Shown one piece after another: positions 37,159-47,800 of a DNA stretch of 64,000 bases. Location: positions 695,760 to 759,759 of the forward strand of contig NZ_KB890750.1 of NCBI RefSeq assembly GCF_000373245.1. Direction: 5' to 3'. Below the pieces are notes generated by a model that was not told the DNA's origin, searched no databases, and was given only the letters and a program-made list of their open reading frames with translations. Within the stretch, counting starts at the first letter, position 1; every line of letters begins with the position of its first letter. Position numbers and translations under genes: made by a program. The stretch comes from Echinicola pacifica DSM 19836. GTDB taxonomy: Bacteria > Bacteroidota > Bacteroidia > Cytophagales > Cyclobacteriaceae.

Positions 37159-37953
37159 TCAGACCGAAACGGCTGCCTTGATATGGGGATGCGGATCATA
37201 ATTCACCAATTCGAAATCTTCAAATTTGAACCCGAAGATATCCTTAATATTAGGATTAATTTTCATGGTAGGAAGTGGTCGGCACTCTCTGGAAAGCTGA
37301 AGATTTGCTTGGTCGATATGATTGGTATAAAGATGTGCATCACCGAAAGTATGTATAAAGTCCCCAGGCTCCAGGTCACATACCTGAGCGATCATCATTG
37401 TAAGCAAGGCATAGGAAGCGATATTGAAAGGCACTCCTAAGAATACATCCGCACTGCGCTGATAGAGCTGGCAGGAAAGCTTCCCGTCGGCCACATAAAA
37501 CTGAAACATCGTATGACATGGAGGCAAAGCCATATGGTCCACATCGGCCACATTCCAGGCACTGATAATATGTCTTCTTGAATTAGGATTCTTTTTGATC
37601 TGCTCGATGAGCTGAGTAATCTGATCTATCTCTCCCCCTTTCCCATCTGGCCAATGGCGCCACTGATAACCATACACTGGCCCAAGATCACCATTTTCAT
37701 CCGCCCACTCATCCCATATCCGCACCTTATTTTCTTTGAGATACTCTATATTGGTATCGCCATCCAAAAACCACAGCAGTTCATAAATTATAGATTTGAG
37801 ATGAACCTTTTTGGTGGTTACCAATGGAAATCCCTCTTTCAAGTCAAACCTCATCTGGTACCCAAAGACGCTGGTCGTGCCAGTGCCTGTGCGGTCCCCT
37901 TTGGTGACTCCTGTATCTAGTATATGTTGAAGTAATTGATGGTATTGTTTCAT
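37159..37953 (-). CDS. thyA: Thymidylate synthase
   Basis: 264 residues, the same length as the E. coli enzyme. It converts dUMP to dTMP with methylenetetrahydrofolate. Catalytic Cys146 lies in [11 protein letters not shown]; other conserved parts are [11 protein letters not shown], the phosphate-binding [18 protein letters not shown] segment and HLYTNHIDQ. All key residues are present. It starts 34 bp after the yicC stop and ends the probable four-gene minus-strand operon. Confidence 0.98.
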   Translation of the reverse strand: MKQYHQLLQHILDTGVTKGDRTGTGTTSVFGYQMRFDLKEGFPLVTTKKVHLKSIIYELLWFLDGDTNIEYLKENKVRIWDEWADENGDLGPVYGYQWRHWPDGKGGEIDQITQLIEQIKKNPNSRRHIISAWNVADVDHMALPPCHTMFQFYVADGKLSCQLYQRSADVFLGVPFNIASYALLTMMIAQVCDLEPGDFIHTFGDAHLYTNHIDQANLQLSRECRPLPTMKINPNIKDIFGFKFEDFELVNYDPHPHIKAAVSV

Positions 37954-37987
37954 GATATCTTTCGTATTTTCTCCCCTACAGCTATGC

Positions 37988-38869
37988 TTAAATAATATTT
38001 AAAGCTTGCTCTTTGATTTTCTCAAGCTCATCTTTCATTACGATGACATGCCTTTGGATAGCAGCATCATTCGCCTTGGAGCCGATCGTATTGATCTCTC
38101 TTCCTATTTCCTGGCTAATGAATCCCAGCTTCTTACCTTGGCTGCTTGCCGCATCCATGATCTTCTGGAAGTAATCCAGGTGAGTCGATAATCGTACAAT
38201 CTCCTCGGTAATATCCAACTTCTCAAAATAATATATCAACTCCTGCTCAAAACGATTTTCGTCGAAGGAATTTTCCTCCATCCACTCCTTAAAGTTATTG
38301 CGCACCCGACTTTTTATTCTTTCCTTACGTTTGGGCTCTTCTTCCTGGATGCTTGTCAGACCATCACGTATGATTTGAAGGTTTTCCTTGAACTTATGAT
38401 AGAGTGTGTCTCCTTCATCTTTTCTGAAACCATCACAGTTTTTAGCCGCCTCAACAATGGTTTTTTTGACCATTTCCCATTCCTCAGGATCATCGCTTTT
38501 CTCAGAAATAGAGGTAACCACATTGGGTGCCTGCAGGGCCATCCGGAAGATGTCATTGCTCTCCTCCACGCCTACTTGTGAGCCCATCAGTTTATAGGTG
38601 CTAAAGTAAGTTTCAAACAGGCCTTGATTGATACTCACGGGTAATTCAGAACTATCTTTGGAGGAGAATTCAATATTCAGGTTTACTTTTCCACGCTCCA
38701 ATACATCTGACACTAAGGCACGAACTTCAATCTCACGATCAGAAAACTGCCTTGGGCTTCTTAGGTTTAGGTCTAGAAATTTGGAGTTTAGCGTTTTTAT
38801 TTCGGCGCTAATGATATAGCGTTCATTTTCAAAATTGGCTATACCATAGCCGGTCATGGATTTTATCAT
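37988..38869 (-). CDS. YicC-family endoribonuclease
   Basis: 293 residues, full length for the YicC family (YicC_N about 1-155, DUF1732 about 205-293). The start MTGYG (here [16 protein letters not shown]) and the end [36 protein letters not shown] are hallmark sequences. Members are metal-dependent endoribonucleases linked to RNA turnover and stationary-phase survival. Located between the propeller/barrel gene (30 bp upstream) and thyA (34 bp downstream). Confidence 0.95.
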   Translation of the reverse strand: MIKSMTGYGIANFENERYIISAEIKTLNSKFLDLNLRSPRQFSDREIEVRALVSDVLERGKVNLNIEFSSKDSSELPVSINQGLFETYFSTYKLMGSQVGVEESNDIFRMALQAPNVVTSISEKSDDPEEWEMVKKTIVEAAKNCDGFRKDEGDTLYHKFKENLQIIRDGLTSIQEEEPKRKERIKSRVRNNFKEWMEENSFDENRFEQELIYYFEKLDITEEIVRLSTHLDYFQKIMDAASSQGKKLGFISQEIGREINTIGSKANDAAIQRHVIVMKDELEKIKEQALNII

Positions 38870-38899
38870 GAGGCAAACTTAATGATTTCCGATTAATTT

Positions 38900-41800
38900 T
38901 TAGAAGTTATAACCCAGGGTAACATAAAACTTAGGGTCTTGAACCTGATAGTTTCGTATCGGCCAAGCGGTGTCAAATTTGATATAATAGTTTAAAAGCA
39001 CCGTTCTAAGCCCTGCACCATAACTCTGTAACCAAGGGTTATTAAAGTTGTTGAGGGTAATATTGAAGGGAGACCCTTCGGTATCGATCACTTCGGTATT
39101 TTGATCATTGATCCTCTCCCACGGGGCGGCACTATCCCAGGAAGATCCTGCATCATAGAAGCCCACCAATTGGAAGTTCTTGATAAAATTAGAGGCTATA
39201 TTCCCTCTAGAAAGATACGAAAACAAGGGAATCCGAAGTTCTGCAGAGAAGGTCACCACATTCCTGCCGCGGATTTCATCGTAATCGTAACCTCGAAGGT
39301 CTACAAATTCCGCAAATAAGATATTGGAATTTTCTACCCCAGTCGGATTCCTGACTGGAGAGGACTCAGGCCTATTGGCTGGCGGCTCATGGAATTCATT
39401 AAACAACCAATTTTTCATCCCTCCTACCATATACGTCTGAGGATTATTTCCCATAAAAGAGCCAATAAATAACTTGGTGGCAAAGGTGATATTCTTATGG
39501 ACTTTCTGATAGTTTCTAAAGTCTAAATAGAAATTACTGAAGGAACGATCTCCTTCATTTATTCCTTGATAATGCTTAAAGCCAATCTTTCCCTTGAAGC
39601 CCTGCTCCTGGTGAAGCCCCAGCAGGGTGGTTTTATCGACTACCAGCTCTGCTTTTCCACCAATATAATTGACATCAAAACGGTTGTCGATTCCCTCACT
39701 TCCATAAATTAAGGAATCAGGATTTAAGTTAAAATACTGCGTTTTGGCAAAGAATGGAGCAATAGTAAATCGGGACTGCTCGGAAAATGGATAAGAGAAC
39801 CCTAGCTCGGTCTTGGTAAGTACATACCGCTGATAAGTCTCTGTTTCCTCCGCGATCACCAAGGCCCTGCGGTCAAACCTAGCCCTTATATCTATCCTTC
39901 CTTTCAGGTATTCATATTCAAAGTAAATATCACTTCCAGATCTGAAGTCCAATGGCGTCATGATACCTCCAGCAAAGACATGGTTATTGAGCAATTCGGA
40001 CATTTTACCCTCGATATTAAGACCAAAGCCTCGTAATGGATCCACTGCAAAGGTGGTCCTTAGACTATTGGTCTGCACCTGTGGGCTATACATTTGAGGC
40101 CCGCGAACCGGGTTTTGAAGGTTTTGCTTTCTATAGGCCTCCAATACGTCACTTCTGCCGAGAGTCCTACCTGCATTCTGCGGCCTTTCCTGCGACTGTG
40201 GCGAAGGAATACTGTCGAATACATACTGATTGGTATTGATCCCTCCCTGATGCTCAAACCTTAGCCTGTCCACATTGATGCTTGTCGTGGAATTGGTAGT
40301 GGGAGGAATGGAGTCTAATGGCTTGATATCATTCTTAGGTAAAGAGACCGCAGGAACAGCCTCGGAGGTCTTATCCTCCTGGGCATTGTCTAGTCTCCTT
40401 GCGGCAAGCCTCTCATTTAGTTTTTTTGCTTGGTTCAATTGTACCCGCGGTGTGCCGGGAGTAAACTGATCCAAATTAGGGAAGTTTTCGACCACCAACA
40501 TAGACCCTGTTCCCTCTTTGAAAGCATAGGCCCATTTATTTACTCGAGGAGAAAAGTCAAAGCTCTCCACACTGGTATTAAAAGCTGAAACCTGGCTGGA
40601 TACCTCACTTCCCAAGCCATATCGCATGACATTGACGATACCACTTTGGTCACTGAGGTGAAGCACAAAATTCTGGTTCATCAGCCTGGGCATAAAATTC
40701 CGGGAATTCATATTCGTCAGCTGCGTGGTCACGATGCTGTCTCCAAGATCAATTTTGTAAAGGTTGAAATAATCCGGCAACTCCCTTACGTCAGGCGTAC
40801 GCGTGAGCACACTATCAGGAAGGTCGGTGCGATTGGAAGAATAAATGATAGTGGTATCATTTACAAAAACCGGTGATATATCATCAAACACATCATTGGT
40901 CAGTCGTCTGCCGGTTCCTCGTAAGTTAAGGGTATAGATGTTGGTTCTGCCATTAGACATGGCCGAAAGGACCATCGTTTTCCCGTTGGGAGAGAAATTC
41001 AGAGAGTTGATCTGAGTGATATTTCGTAAGAAAATTTTATCCTGAGCACTCCCATCAATACTTCGCATCCTCAAGGTGGTAAGACCTCTCTTATAAGTAG
41101 CAATGGTGAGGTTTAGCGTATCCCTCCAGGCAATTACCGGACTGGTCAGATTGGCCTCTCTATCCTCACTTGCAGAGCCTCCTCTAAAGATAGTGACCTC
41201 ATTATTTGTGGATAGCTCCCTAACGATCACCTTAAATTTGCCGCCATTATTCAGCACATAGGCCAGATTTTTGGCATCGGGGCTAAACTTGACATCATTG
41301 ATAGCTCCTTCGACATTCTTTTTGGTGCTGGCGATGACCTCCTCATAGTCAGGATCTTTGAAGCTAGTAAACACGGGTTCGTTTACAGTGGAATAATATT
41401 CTCTCCACTGCTCTTCAAAGCCCTTAAAGCTTAGTCCCAGCGTATTGGCAATGCTATTTTCTTCATTTCTATTAATTCGGCTGAGGTTAAGAATGCTGGA
41501 GATATACCGCTTTCCATATTTCTGCCCCACAAAATTCCATATGGACTGGCCCACCAGAGCGGCTTCCTTTTGATTTAGCTTATAGAGTTTTGGCTTTTGA
41601 TTGTCTTTGAGGTAATGACGGACATAATCATCCATCTCCATACTCCAACCCTTGGAGAGATATAATGCGGCTCCGTCGATAAACCACTCGGGAAAACTGT
41701 TTACTAAATTGGACTGAAAAGCATCGGCAATGGTGCTTCCATAGAGCATTTCTTCCAAAATCACCTTGATGGTTTTATGCACTAACTCTTCTTTAAAAGA

Positions 41801-42199
41801 GGCCCAGTCACCAGTATAAGCTGCTTCAGCTAATAATTTGGAGAAAAATGTTTCGCCATTGACGGTATAATTATTTTCATTGAGGTTGAGATTGCTTTCC
41901 AGCAGCTCCTCCTGACTATTATAGATGAAGATTTTTGGTTTGGTATAGGCCACATAGCCCACCATCTGGGTGATTCGCTCAAATTCATTTTCTAGGTAAT
42001 CAATGGCCATGCGGGCATTGTCTCTGCCTCCACCGTAATAATATACTTCAAAGTTATTAGAGGAAAAAAAATACCATTCAAACTCATGGTGCTGAACCCT
42101 GTTTTTGCCAAATTGCTCCTGATCAAATTGGGCTTGCGCAGAAGTAAGCCCTCCAATCCAGCAAATAAGTAAACAAACTAAGCGTATTTGTATCTTCAT
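38900..42199 (-). CDS. Large outer-membrane protein: peptidase-MA-like head, TolB-type propeller and BamA/D15-like barrel
   Basis: 1099 residues with a signal peptide ending SAQAQ near residue 23. The N-terminal domain (about 25-265) looks like a gluzincin-type metallopeptidase (LVHKTIKVILEEML, then FPEWFIDGAALYLSKG), but the HExxH zinc motif is missing, so it is probably inactive. A beta-propeller with PD40/TolB-like repeats follows (about 290-580; INDVKFSPDAKNLAYV and LNFSPNGKTMVLSAM). A low-complexity Pro/Asn/Gln-rich linker (about 590-700) leads to a C-terminal barrel ending YVTLGYNF, like D15/BamA-type barrels. It may take part in outer-membrane protein handling or surface display; the exact role is unknown. 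It starts 23 bp after the oxidoreductase stop. Confidence 0.82.
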   Translation of the reverse strand: MKIQIRLVCLLICWIGGLTSAQAQFDQEQFGKNRVQHHEFEWYFFSSNNFEVYYYGGGRDNARMAIDYLENEFERITQMVGYVAYTKPKIFIYNSQEELLESNLNLNENNYTVNGETFFSKLLAEAAYTGDWASFKEELVHKTIKVILEEMLYGSTIADAFQSNLVNSFPEWFIDGAALYLSKGWSMEMDDYVRHYLKDNQKPKLYKLNQKEAALVGQSIWNFVGQKYGKRYISSILNLSRINRNEENSIANTLGLSFKGFEEQWREYYSTVNEPVFTSFKDPDYEEVIASTKKNVEGAINDVKFSPDAKNLAYVLNNGGKFKVIVRELSTNNEVTIFRGGSASEDREANLTSPVIAWRDTLNLTIATYKRGLTTLRMRSIDGSAQDKIFLRNITQINSLNFSPNGKTMVLSAMSNGRTNIYTLNLRGTGRRLTNDVFDDISPVFVNDTTIIYSSNRTDLPDSVLTRTPDVRELPDYFNLYKIDLGDSIVTTQLTNMNSRNFMPRLMNQNFVLHLSDQSGIVNVMRYGLGSEVSSQVSAFNTSVESFDFSPRVNKWAYAFKEGTGSMLVVENFPNLDQFTPGTPRVQLNQAKKLNERLAARRLDNAQEDKTSEAVPAVSLPKNDIKPLDSIPPTTNSTTSINVDRLRFEHQGGINTNQYVFDSIPSPQSQERPQNAGRTLGRSDVLEAYRKQNLQNPVRGPQMYSPQVQTNSLRTTFAVDPLRGFGLNIEGKMSELLNNHVFAGGIMTPLDFRSGSDIYFEYEYLKGRIDIRARFDRRALVIAEETETYQRYVLTKTELGFSYPFSEQSRFTIAPFFAKTQYFNLNPDSLIYGSEGIDNRFDVNYIGGKAELVVDKTTLLGLHQEQGFKGKIGFKHYQGINEGDRSFSNFYLDFRNYQKVHKNITFATKLFIGSFMGNNPQTYMVGGMKNWLFNEFHEPPANRPESSPVRNPTGVENSNILFAEFVDLRGYDYDEIRGRNVVTFSAELRIPLFSYLSRGNIASNFIKNFQLVGFYDAGSSWDSAAPWERINDQNTEVIDTEGSPFNITLNNFNNPWLQSYGAGLRTVLLNYYIKFDTAWPIRNYQVQDPKFYVTLGYNF

Positions 42200-42222
42200 T
42201 GAATCGAATAATAGTCTTAAAT

Positions 42223-43275
42223 CTAAATATAATTAAAAAATCGACTTATGTTAACATCTTTTTCAGGTTCAATGTCTTCAATTAAAAGTCGAAGCATCAT
42301 TTTACTGAAGTAAGGAACTAAAGAAACTCCCTTGGCACCAAAGCCATTGAAAATATAAACGCTTTCTTCCTCCGGATGTTTTCCTAAAAACGGTTTTCTA
42401 TCCTTTGTAGCTGGTCGTATGCCACTTTTATGACTAAGAATGCCCTGAACCTGACCTGGAACAATCTTCTCCAGCCGCTCCAACACTTCTTCCCTGCCCT
42501 GCTCCGTAGGGCCATCTTCCAAATCGTGCCAGCTATAAGTGGAGCCAACTCTGACCCTTCCGTCAGGCATGGTAATCCTGAATACGCCCCTATTGATAAC
42601 ATCTCTTGGCTGAAAATCACTGCTGATCTCAAGAATTTCTCCTTTCACGGGTGCGAATGGCAGCTTCCCAAAAAACGAACTTTTCATAGCCCCAAGACCA
42701 TTGCAATAGATCAATTTTGAGAATTCTATATCCTTATACTCCCAATGGTCCTCTTTCTTTAGAAGAAATTCTTCATCGAATTCCTCCTCTCTAACTGCCT
42801 TATTTCTGGAGAGATGCTCCCGATAGCCGTCCATTAGGGTCGGCAGATCCAGGTAGCCAGAATTTTGAAGTAATATTCCCCCATGAGGGTTGTTCACTTC
42901 CGGGTAATAAGGCTGCATTTTCACCCCCTGAAGATAAGGTATCACCTCAGGCTCGCTACTTTTGCCCATCCACTCATTTTGTTCTTCCACTCCAAAAAAA
43001 GGCCTGTAAATACCAGCTGGATAGATAAAGGTCTTGGCAATAAGCTTTTCCAATTGGGAATAAAGCGGAATAATTTCCGGAAAAAGATCATCGGCTCTCC
43101 AGGTTTTGACCATTTTCCTTCCAGTGATGGGGTTATATAGGCCAGCAGCCACTCGGGTACTATTATTTTTAGCTGGGGTATCAAGGACCATAACCGTCTT
43201 TCCATCCTGCATAAGCTGGTAAGACAATACAGTGCCTGCAATCCCCTGACCAATGAGTAAAAAATCTACTTTCAT
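42223..43275 (-). CDS. FAD-dependent oxidoreductase, DAO/MnmC-C-like
   Basis: 350 residues from the ATG at 43275; the two-codon longer frame begins with TTG. The dinucleotide-binding fold starts at once (FLLIGQGIAGTVLSYQL), and DAO-family features follow, ending in FNGFGAKGVSLVPYFSKMM, which contributes to FAD binding. The closest general type is the glycine-oxidase-like half of MnmC and related amine oxidases. There is no membrane segment, so it is cytoplasmic. First gene of the oxidoreductase-propeller-yicC-thyA run. The substrate is unknown. Confidence 0.83.
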   Translation of the reverse strand: MKVDFLLIGQGIAGTVLSYQLMQDGKTVMVLDTPAKNNSTRVAAGLYNPITGRKMVKTWRADDLFPEIIPLYSQLEKLIAKTFIYPAGIYRPFFGVEEQNEWMGKSSEPEVIPYLQGVKMQPYYPEVNNPHGGILLQNSGYLDLPTLMDGYREHLSRNKAVREEEFDEEFLLKKEDHWEYKDIEFSKLIYCNGLGAMKSSFFGKLPFAPVKGEILEISSDFQPRDVINRGVFRITMPDGRVRVGSTYSWHDLEDGPTEQGREEVLERLEKIVPGQVQGILSHKSGIRPATKDRKPFLGKHPEEESVYIFNGFGAKGVSLVPYFSKMMLRLLIEDIEPEKDVNISRFFNYI

Positions 43276-43475
43276 ACCCAAAATTAATTTCTTTCTTCGT
43301 TATTTTGACAGGAAAACAGATTTGATTATCCACTTTTCTGTATCTCGCTGTTCAATCCTCTGCTAATTAGGGGATCATGTCCTTGAACCAAAAACACTAA
43401 TGCCCAAGCTTGGAGCAAATAATTATTGTTAGAAGGCGCTAAGTGGATCCATAGAATTAAAAAAGAATATACCTG

Positions 43476-44129
43476 ATGCTAAAAGTCAAAACCTTCACTT
43501 TTAATCCATTTCAAGAAAACACCTACCTTTTATACGATGAAACCAAGGAGGTCATTATCATAGATCCGGGATGTTACGAAAAACGTGAGAGGGAGGCCTT
43601 ACATGCTTTCATCAGCGCCGAAGGCCTGAAGCCAGTCCGCCTTCTCAATACCCATTGCCATATCGATCATGTTTTGGGTAATTATTTCGTCAATCAAAGC
43701 TATAAGTTGCCCTTGGAGATTTTTGCCAAGGAAGAGCCGGTGTTAGCGGCTGTCGCCAGCTATGCATCCAACTATGGTTTCCCTGCATATACCCCTTGTA
43801 AAGCTGAAAAATACTTAGAAGAAGGAGTCCCTGTTACCTTTGGCAATAGTTCCCTTGAGGTCATCTGGGTACCGGGACATGCCCCTGGACATATCGTGTT
43901 CTATGACAAAGACAGCAAAACCTGTATCGGTGGAGACACCTTATTCCAGGGAAGTATCGGCAGAACAGACCTTCCTGGTGGCGATCATCAAACGCTGCTC
44001 ACCGCCATCAAAGAAAAGTTATTTGCACTACCCGATGATACCACTGTATATCCAGGTCACGGCCCTAGCACGCAAATAGGAATAGAAAAAATTCATAACC
44101 CATTCGTGGGTAAAAATGCATCACATTGA
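43476..44129 (+). CDS. Metallo-beta-lactamase-fold hydrolase, glyoxalase II-like
   Basis: 217 residues. The metal site is intact: THCHIDHVLG (the HxHxDH motif, residues about 58-63), the H of GHAPGHIV near 137, the D of IGGDTLF near 157 and the H of YPGHGPST near 193. The short form is usual for Bacteroidota glyoxalase II-like thioesterases. It is a cytoplasmic hydrolase, perhaps for S-lactoyl-glutathione analogues or other thioesters. It is the first gene of the operon and overlaps the next gene by four bases. Confidence 0.9.
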   Translation: MLKVKTFTFNPFQENTYLLYDETKEVIIIDPGCYEKREREALHAFISAEGLKPVRLLNTHCHIDHVLGNYFVNQSYKLPLEIFAKEEPVLAAVASYASNYGFPAYTPCKAEKYLEEGVPVTFGNSSLEVIWVPGHAPGHIVFYDKDSKTCIGGDTLFQGSIGRTDLPGGDHQTLLTAIKEKLFALPDDTTVYPGHGPSTQIGIEKIHNPFVGKNASH

Positions 44130-44833
44130 CTATAAAAAAACATATCCCCAATGCCATCACCTGTCTCAACCTGGCTTGTGGACTGGCAGGTATCAACGAA
44201 GTATTTGCTGGTAATTTCTATATGGCGACTTACCTGATGCTGGCCGCTGCCGTATTTGATTTTCTGGATGGCATGGTAGCTAGGCTTCTGAATGCCTATA
44301 GTGAGATCGGTAAGCAGCTGGATTCCCTAGCTGATATGGTGACCTTTGGGGTATTACCTACTTTTATTGTCTTTCATTTATTGTTGATCATTTTTCCCGA
44401 AGGTTATATCCCTTATCTGGCTTTTGTGATAGGCATCCAATCCGCAATGCGATTGGCCAAATTCAATATAGATACCCGCCAGACCGACCAATTTATCGGT
44501 CTTCCTACTCCTGCCAATGCCCTTCTTATTGCCACTCTGCCCTTCATGGCAGAAGAGTTTACCTGGGCACAATCCTTAATCGAAAATTATTATTTCTTAC
44601 TGGGATTGATTTTAGTATTATCCTATTTACTGACAGCCGAACTCCCATTAATTGCATTAAAATTCAAGAATTTCAGCCTTCAGGACAATGTTTATCGTTA
44701 TGTATTGATTCTTATTGGTGTCATTTGCCTGATCCTATATGGTCTTGCGGGTGTGCCATTTATCATAATAGGCTATATACTACTTTCCCTGGTGGAAAGA
44801 TTAGCTAAACCTTCGCATGAACCGGCACCTTAG
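44126..44833 (+). CDS. pssA: CDP-diacylglycerol-serine O-phosphatidyltransferase
   Basis: 235 residues. The CDP-alcohol phosphotransferase motif is complete: DGMVARLL...GKQLDSLAD (residues about 49-71), with the spaced Asp residues that bind CDP and metal. Six or more membrane helices. It makes phosphatidylserine, the precursor of phosphatidylethanolamine, in the inner membrane. The start codon is TTG at 44126, overlapping the upstream TGA as TTGA; the conserved start IKKHIPNAITCLNL follows immediately, and the ATG at 44116 is in another frame. The rare start and overlap suggest translational coupling. The end overlaps porU by 17 bp. Confidence 0.93.
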   Translation: MTIKKHIPNAITCLNLACGLAGINEVFAGNFYMATYLMLAAAVFDFLDGMVARLLNAYSEIGKQLDSLADMVTFGVLPTFIVFHLLLIIFPEGYIPYLAFVIGIQSAMRLAKFNIDTRQTDQFIGLPTPANALLIATLPFMAEEFTWAQSLIENYYFLLGLILVLSYLLTAELPLIALKFKNFSLQDNVYRYVLILIGVICLILYGLAGVPFIIIGYILLSLVERLAKPSHEPAP

Positions 44834-47800
44834 GCATATACTTCCTTTTATTTTACTTGTAATTACCCTCAGTAATGGCGGGCGACTAGCTGCCCAGCAG
44901 TCCTATACTTTCTCCATCACTGAGGATGGCCTATACCTCCTTCGCTCAGACCAGCTCAAAGCCTTAGGATTTCAGGATATCACGAGGGTAAAAATTACTG
45001 GCCAACCCTATACTTTGGATCAAACCCTTAGCAAAGGGCAATTATTTCCAGCCGAAATCCCCAGTTTAGTAACGGAGGAAGGTTTATTGCTTTTCCTCTC
45101 TGGACCCCATCAGACGAGTATAGAAGCTGGTAAATTGCACTATGACCTTCATCCCTATACCGAATCTGCCTCCTACCAGCTTCAGTCCAGCACGGATCCT
45201 CCTCTTAGAATCCAAACATCCAGTTCGGATGAGATCGATGGATCCTCTACGGGTTTAGTCTATCAACTTTATTATTACCATAAACCGCAGTACAATATCC
45301 TCTCCTCAGGCAGAGACTGGTACGGGCTCAGAACCTTCTCCAATGATCTTAGCTCCTTTAATTTCCCCGTAAAGCCCTATACTATCGGCCCCATCTACGC
45401 TCAGGCGAATATGATGGCCCAAAGCACCAGCTTAGCCTCCCTCACTATCGAAAGTTTCGGCAATGTGCTTCTGGAAACAAGCATAGAAGCCGTGCCCAGC
45501 AGCACCTATGGAATCAAAGGGCGAGAAAAAATAATAGAGCACTTCAGCCCTTTTTTTGAGCTGGGGAGCACCACGAAGCTTAGCCTGCGGATGTCCAGCA
45601 ATGATCCAAATGCAACCGCCTACTTAAAATACTTCCTGCTGGGTCTTCCCCATAAGTCGGAAAATCTCCCTCCAGGAATTTACCATTCGCTAAAAACCGA
45701 TGAATCAATCGGCATCATTCCTCAGGAAAATTATCGGTATTGGGAGATATCAGATATATATCAGCCAGCCATTATTCCCAGCGGCGGTCCCTTCACCCTT
45801 GATTATGAGCAGAGACTTCTCGTCGCGGATCAAAACTCCGCCAGGGCCATTGAGACCTTTGAGAAAGTAGAAATCGACCTTGCCTCAAGCCCCGCGGCCC
45901 AATTTATAATTATTAGCTCCAGCAATTTCCGTTATGCTGCAGATAAACTCGCTAGTCACAAGCAGGGGCTTGGGATATCCACGCTGGTCACCAGTCCCGA
46001 GGCCATATATGACTCCTATAATGCCGGAACCATGGACATTACCGCTATACGGAATTTTATTGCCCATCAGTACCATACCCATGGGCAACTGAAGTTTGTA
46101 CTTTTTATGGGTAAAGGCACATTTGACTATAAGGGACTTTCGGGAGGATATGAAAATCAAGTGCCGACCTATAGCTCCCGAAATAGCCTAGACCCCTTAC
46201 GGACTTTCAGCTCAGATGATTATTTCGGTTTATTAGCTTATGGCCAGGGCCAATGGGAAGAAACTAGTGATGGCGATGAACCCATGGCCATAGGGCTGGG
46301 CCGTATCCCGGTGATCAGTAGTACGGAGGCTCTTCAGGTGGTAGATAAGATCATCGACTATGAAAACCTTCCCCGACAGATTGGCAATTGGAAAAATAAG
46401 GTAATCATGGTGGCGGATGATGGGGATAATAATATTCACCTTCGTCATAGCGAAAATCACAGTCAGTACCTCAATGAGTATTTGCCCATAGTGGATTTGG
46501 AGAAAATATACCTAGACGCCTATCCGCAAACTGGCACCCGTCCCGCCCAAAACTCAGAGGCTGCAAGGAAGAGTTTCGCGGATGTATTTAGTTCAGGCGC
46601 CTTACTGGTAAACTATATCGGGCATGGAAATGAGCAGCAACTGACAGAAGAAAGGCTATTTGAAACCCGTGACTTGGAAGATTGGCCAGAGGCCGACCAT
46701 CTTCCCGTGTTCATCACCGCTACCTGCGAGTTTGGAAGGCATGACAGCCCCTATATCCGTTCTGGTGCGGAAGCCATGCTTAGTGCCAAAAACAAAGGTT
46801 CCATCGCCTTACTCACCACGGGAAGACCGGTATATAGCAGCAGCAATTATGAGCTAAATCGCGCCTTTATGGAAGCCTTTGTCAGCAGGCAAGCAGGAGC
46901 TGAAATCTATTTAGGGGACTTATTTAAGGACACCAAGAATCAATCTTTAAATGGCCCATATAATAGAAATTTTTCCCTTCTGGGAGATCCAAGCATGAGG
47001 CTTGCCAGCTATGAACTCGCAGTGCAACTTACACTGGAGGAGGAAGCCGAAGAGATCTCAAGTGGGAAGCCTACCTTCTATTCCGGTCAGCTCATAGACC
47101 CTCTGACGGGCATGGTCGTCACCAGTTTCGACGGAGAATACACCTTAGAAGTTCATGGAGACTTCATAGAATCAAGCACTTTAGGAGATGAAGGAAATAC
47201 AAGCACTTTCTTTGGGAAACCAGACCTACTCTTTCAAGGAAGCGGGGAGGTGATCGATGGAGGTTTCACAGGATCTCTGAAGCTAGGTGAATATAAAGAA
47301 GAAATTAGGGGACCGTTACGCGTAAAGCTCTACGCTGTAGACACTCAAAAGCAGATCGAGGGCCGGGGGATCTCTTCCTTTGGCGCTGGGGATCATGCTC
47401 CTGATGAAACTGACCTGCTGGGTCCATCCATCCATCTATATGCTGGAGACAGCGTAAATCCAGTCTCCATCACGGATTCCAAAACCATCCGTATCCTCGC
47501 TAATGTATGGGATGATGATGGGCTGTATTTCGGAAATGATGAAAACTATCAAGCTCAGCTAAGCCTAAATGGAAAAGTGATACCAAATGGGGCGGAATTT
47601 TTTAAAGCGGTAAATAATAGTTATATTCTAGGCCTGATGGACTTATCAGTTAGTGGACTGAAGGAAGGCGAGAACAGTATAGTAATAAGTATATATGATC
47701 TAGCCGCGAATCGATCTTCACAAGAAATGAAGCTAATAGTGGAAGGTAGCCAGAGGATTAGGATAACCAAGGTCCAGCACTTCCCTAATCCAGCGACAGA

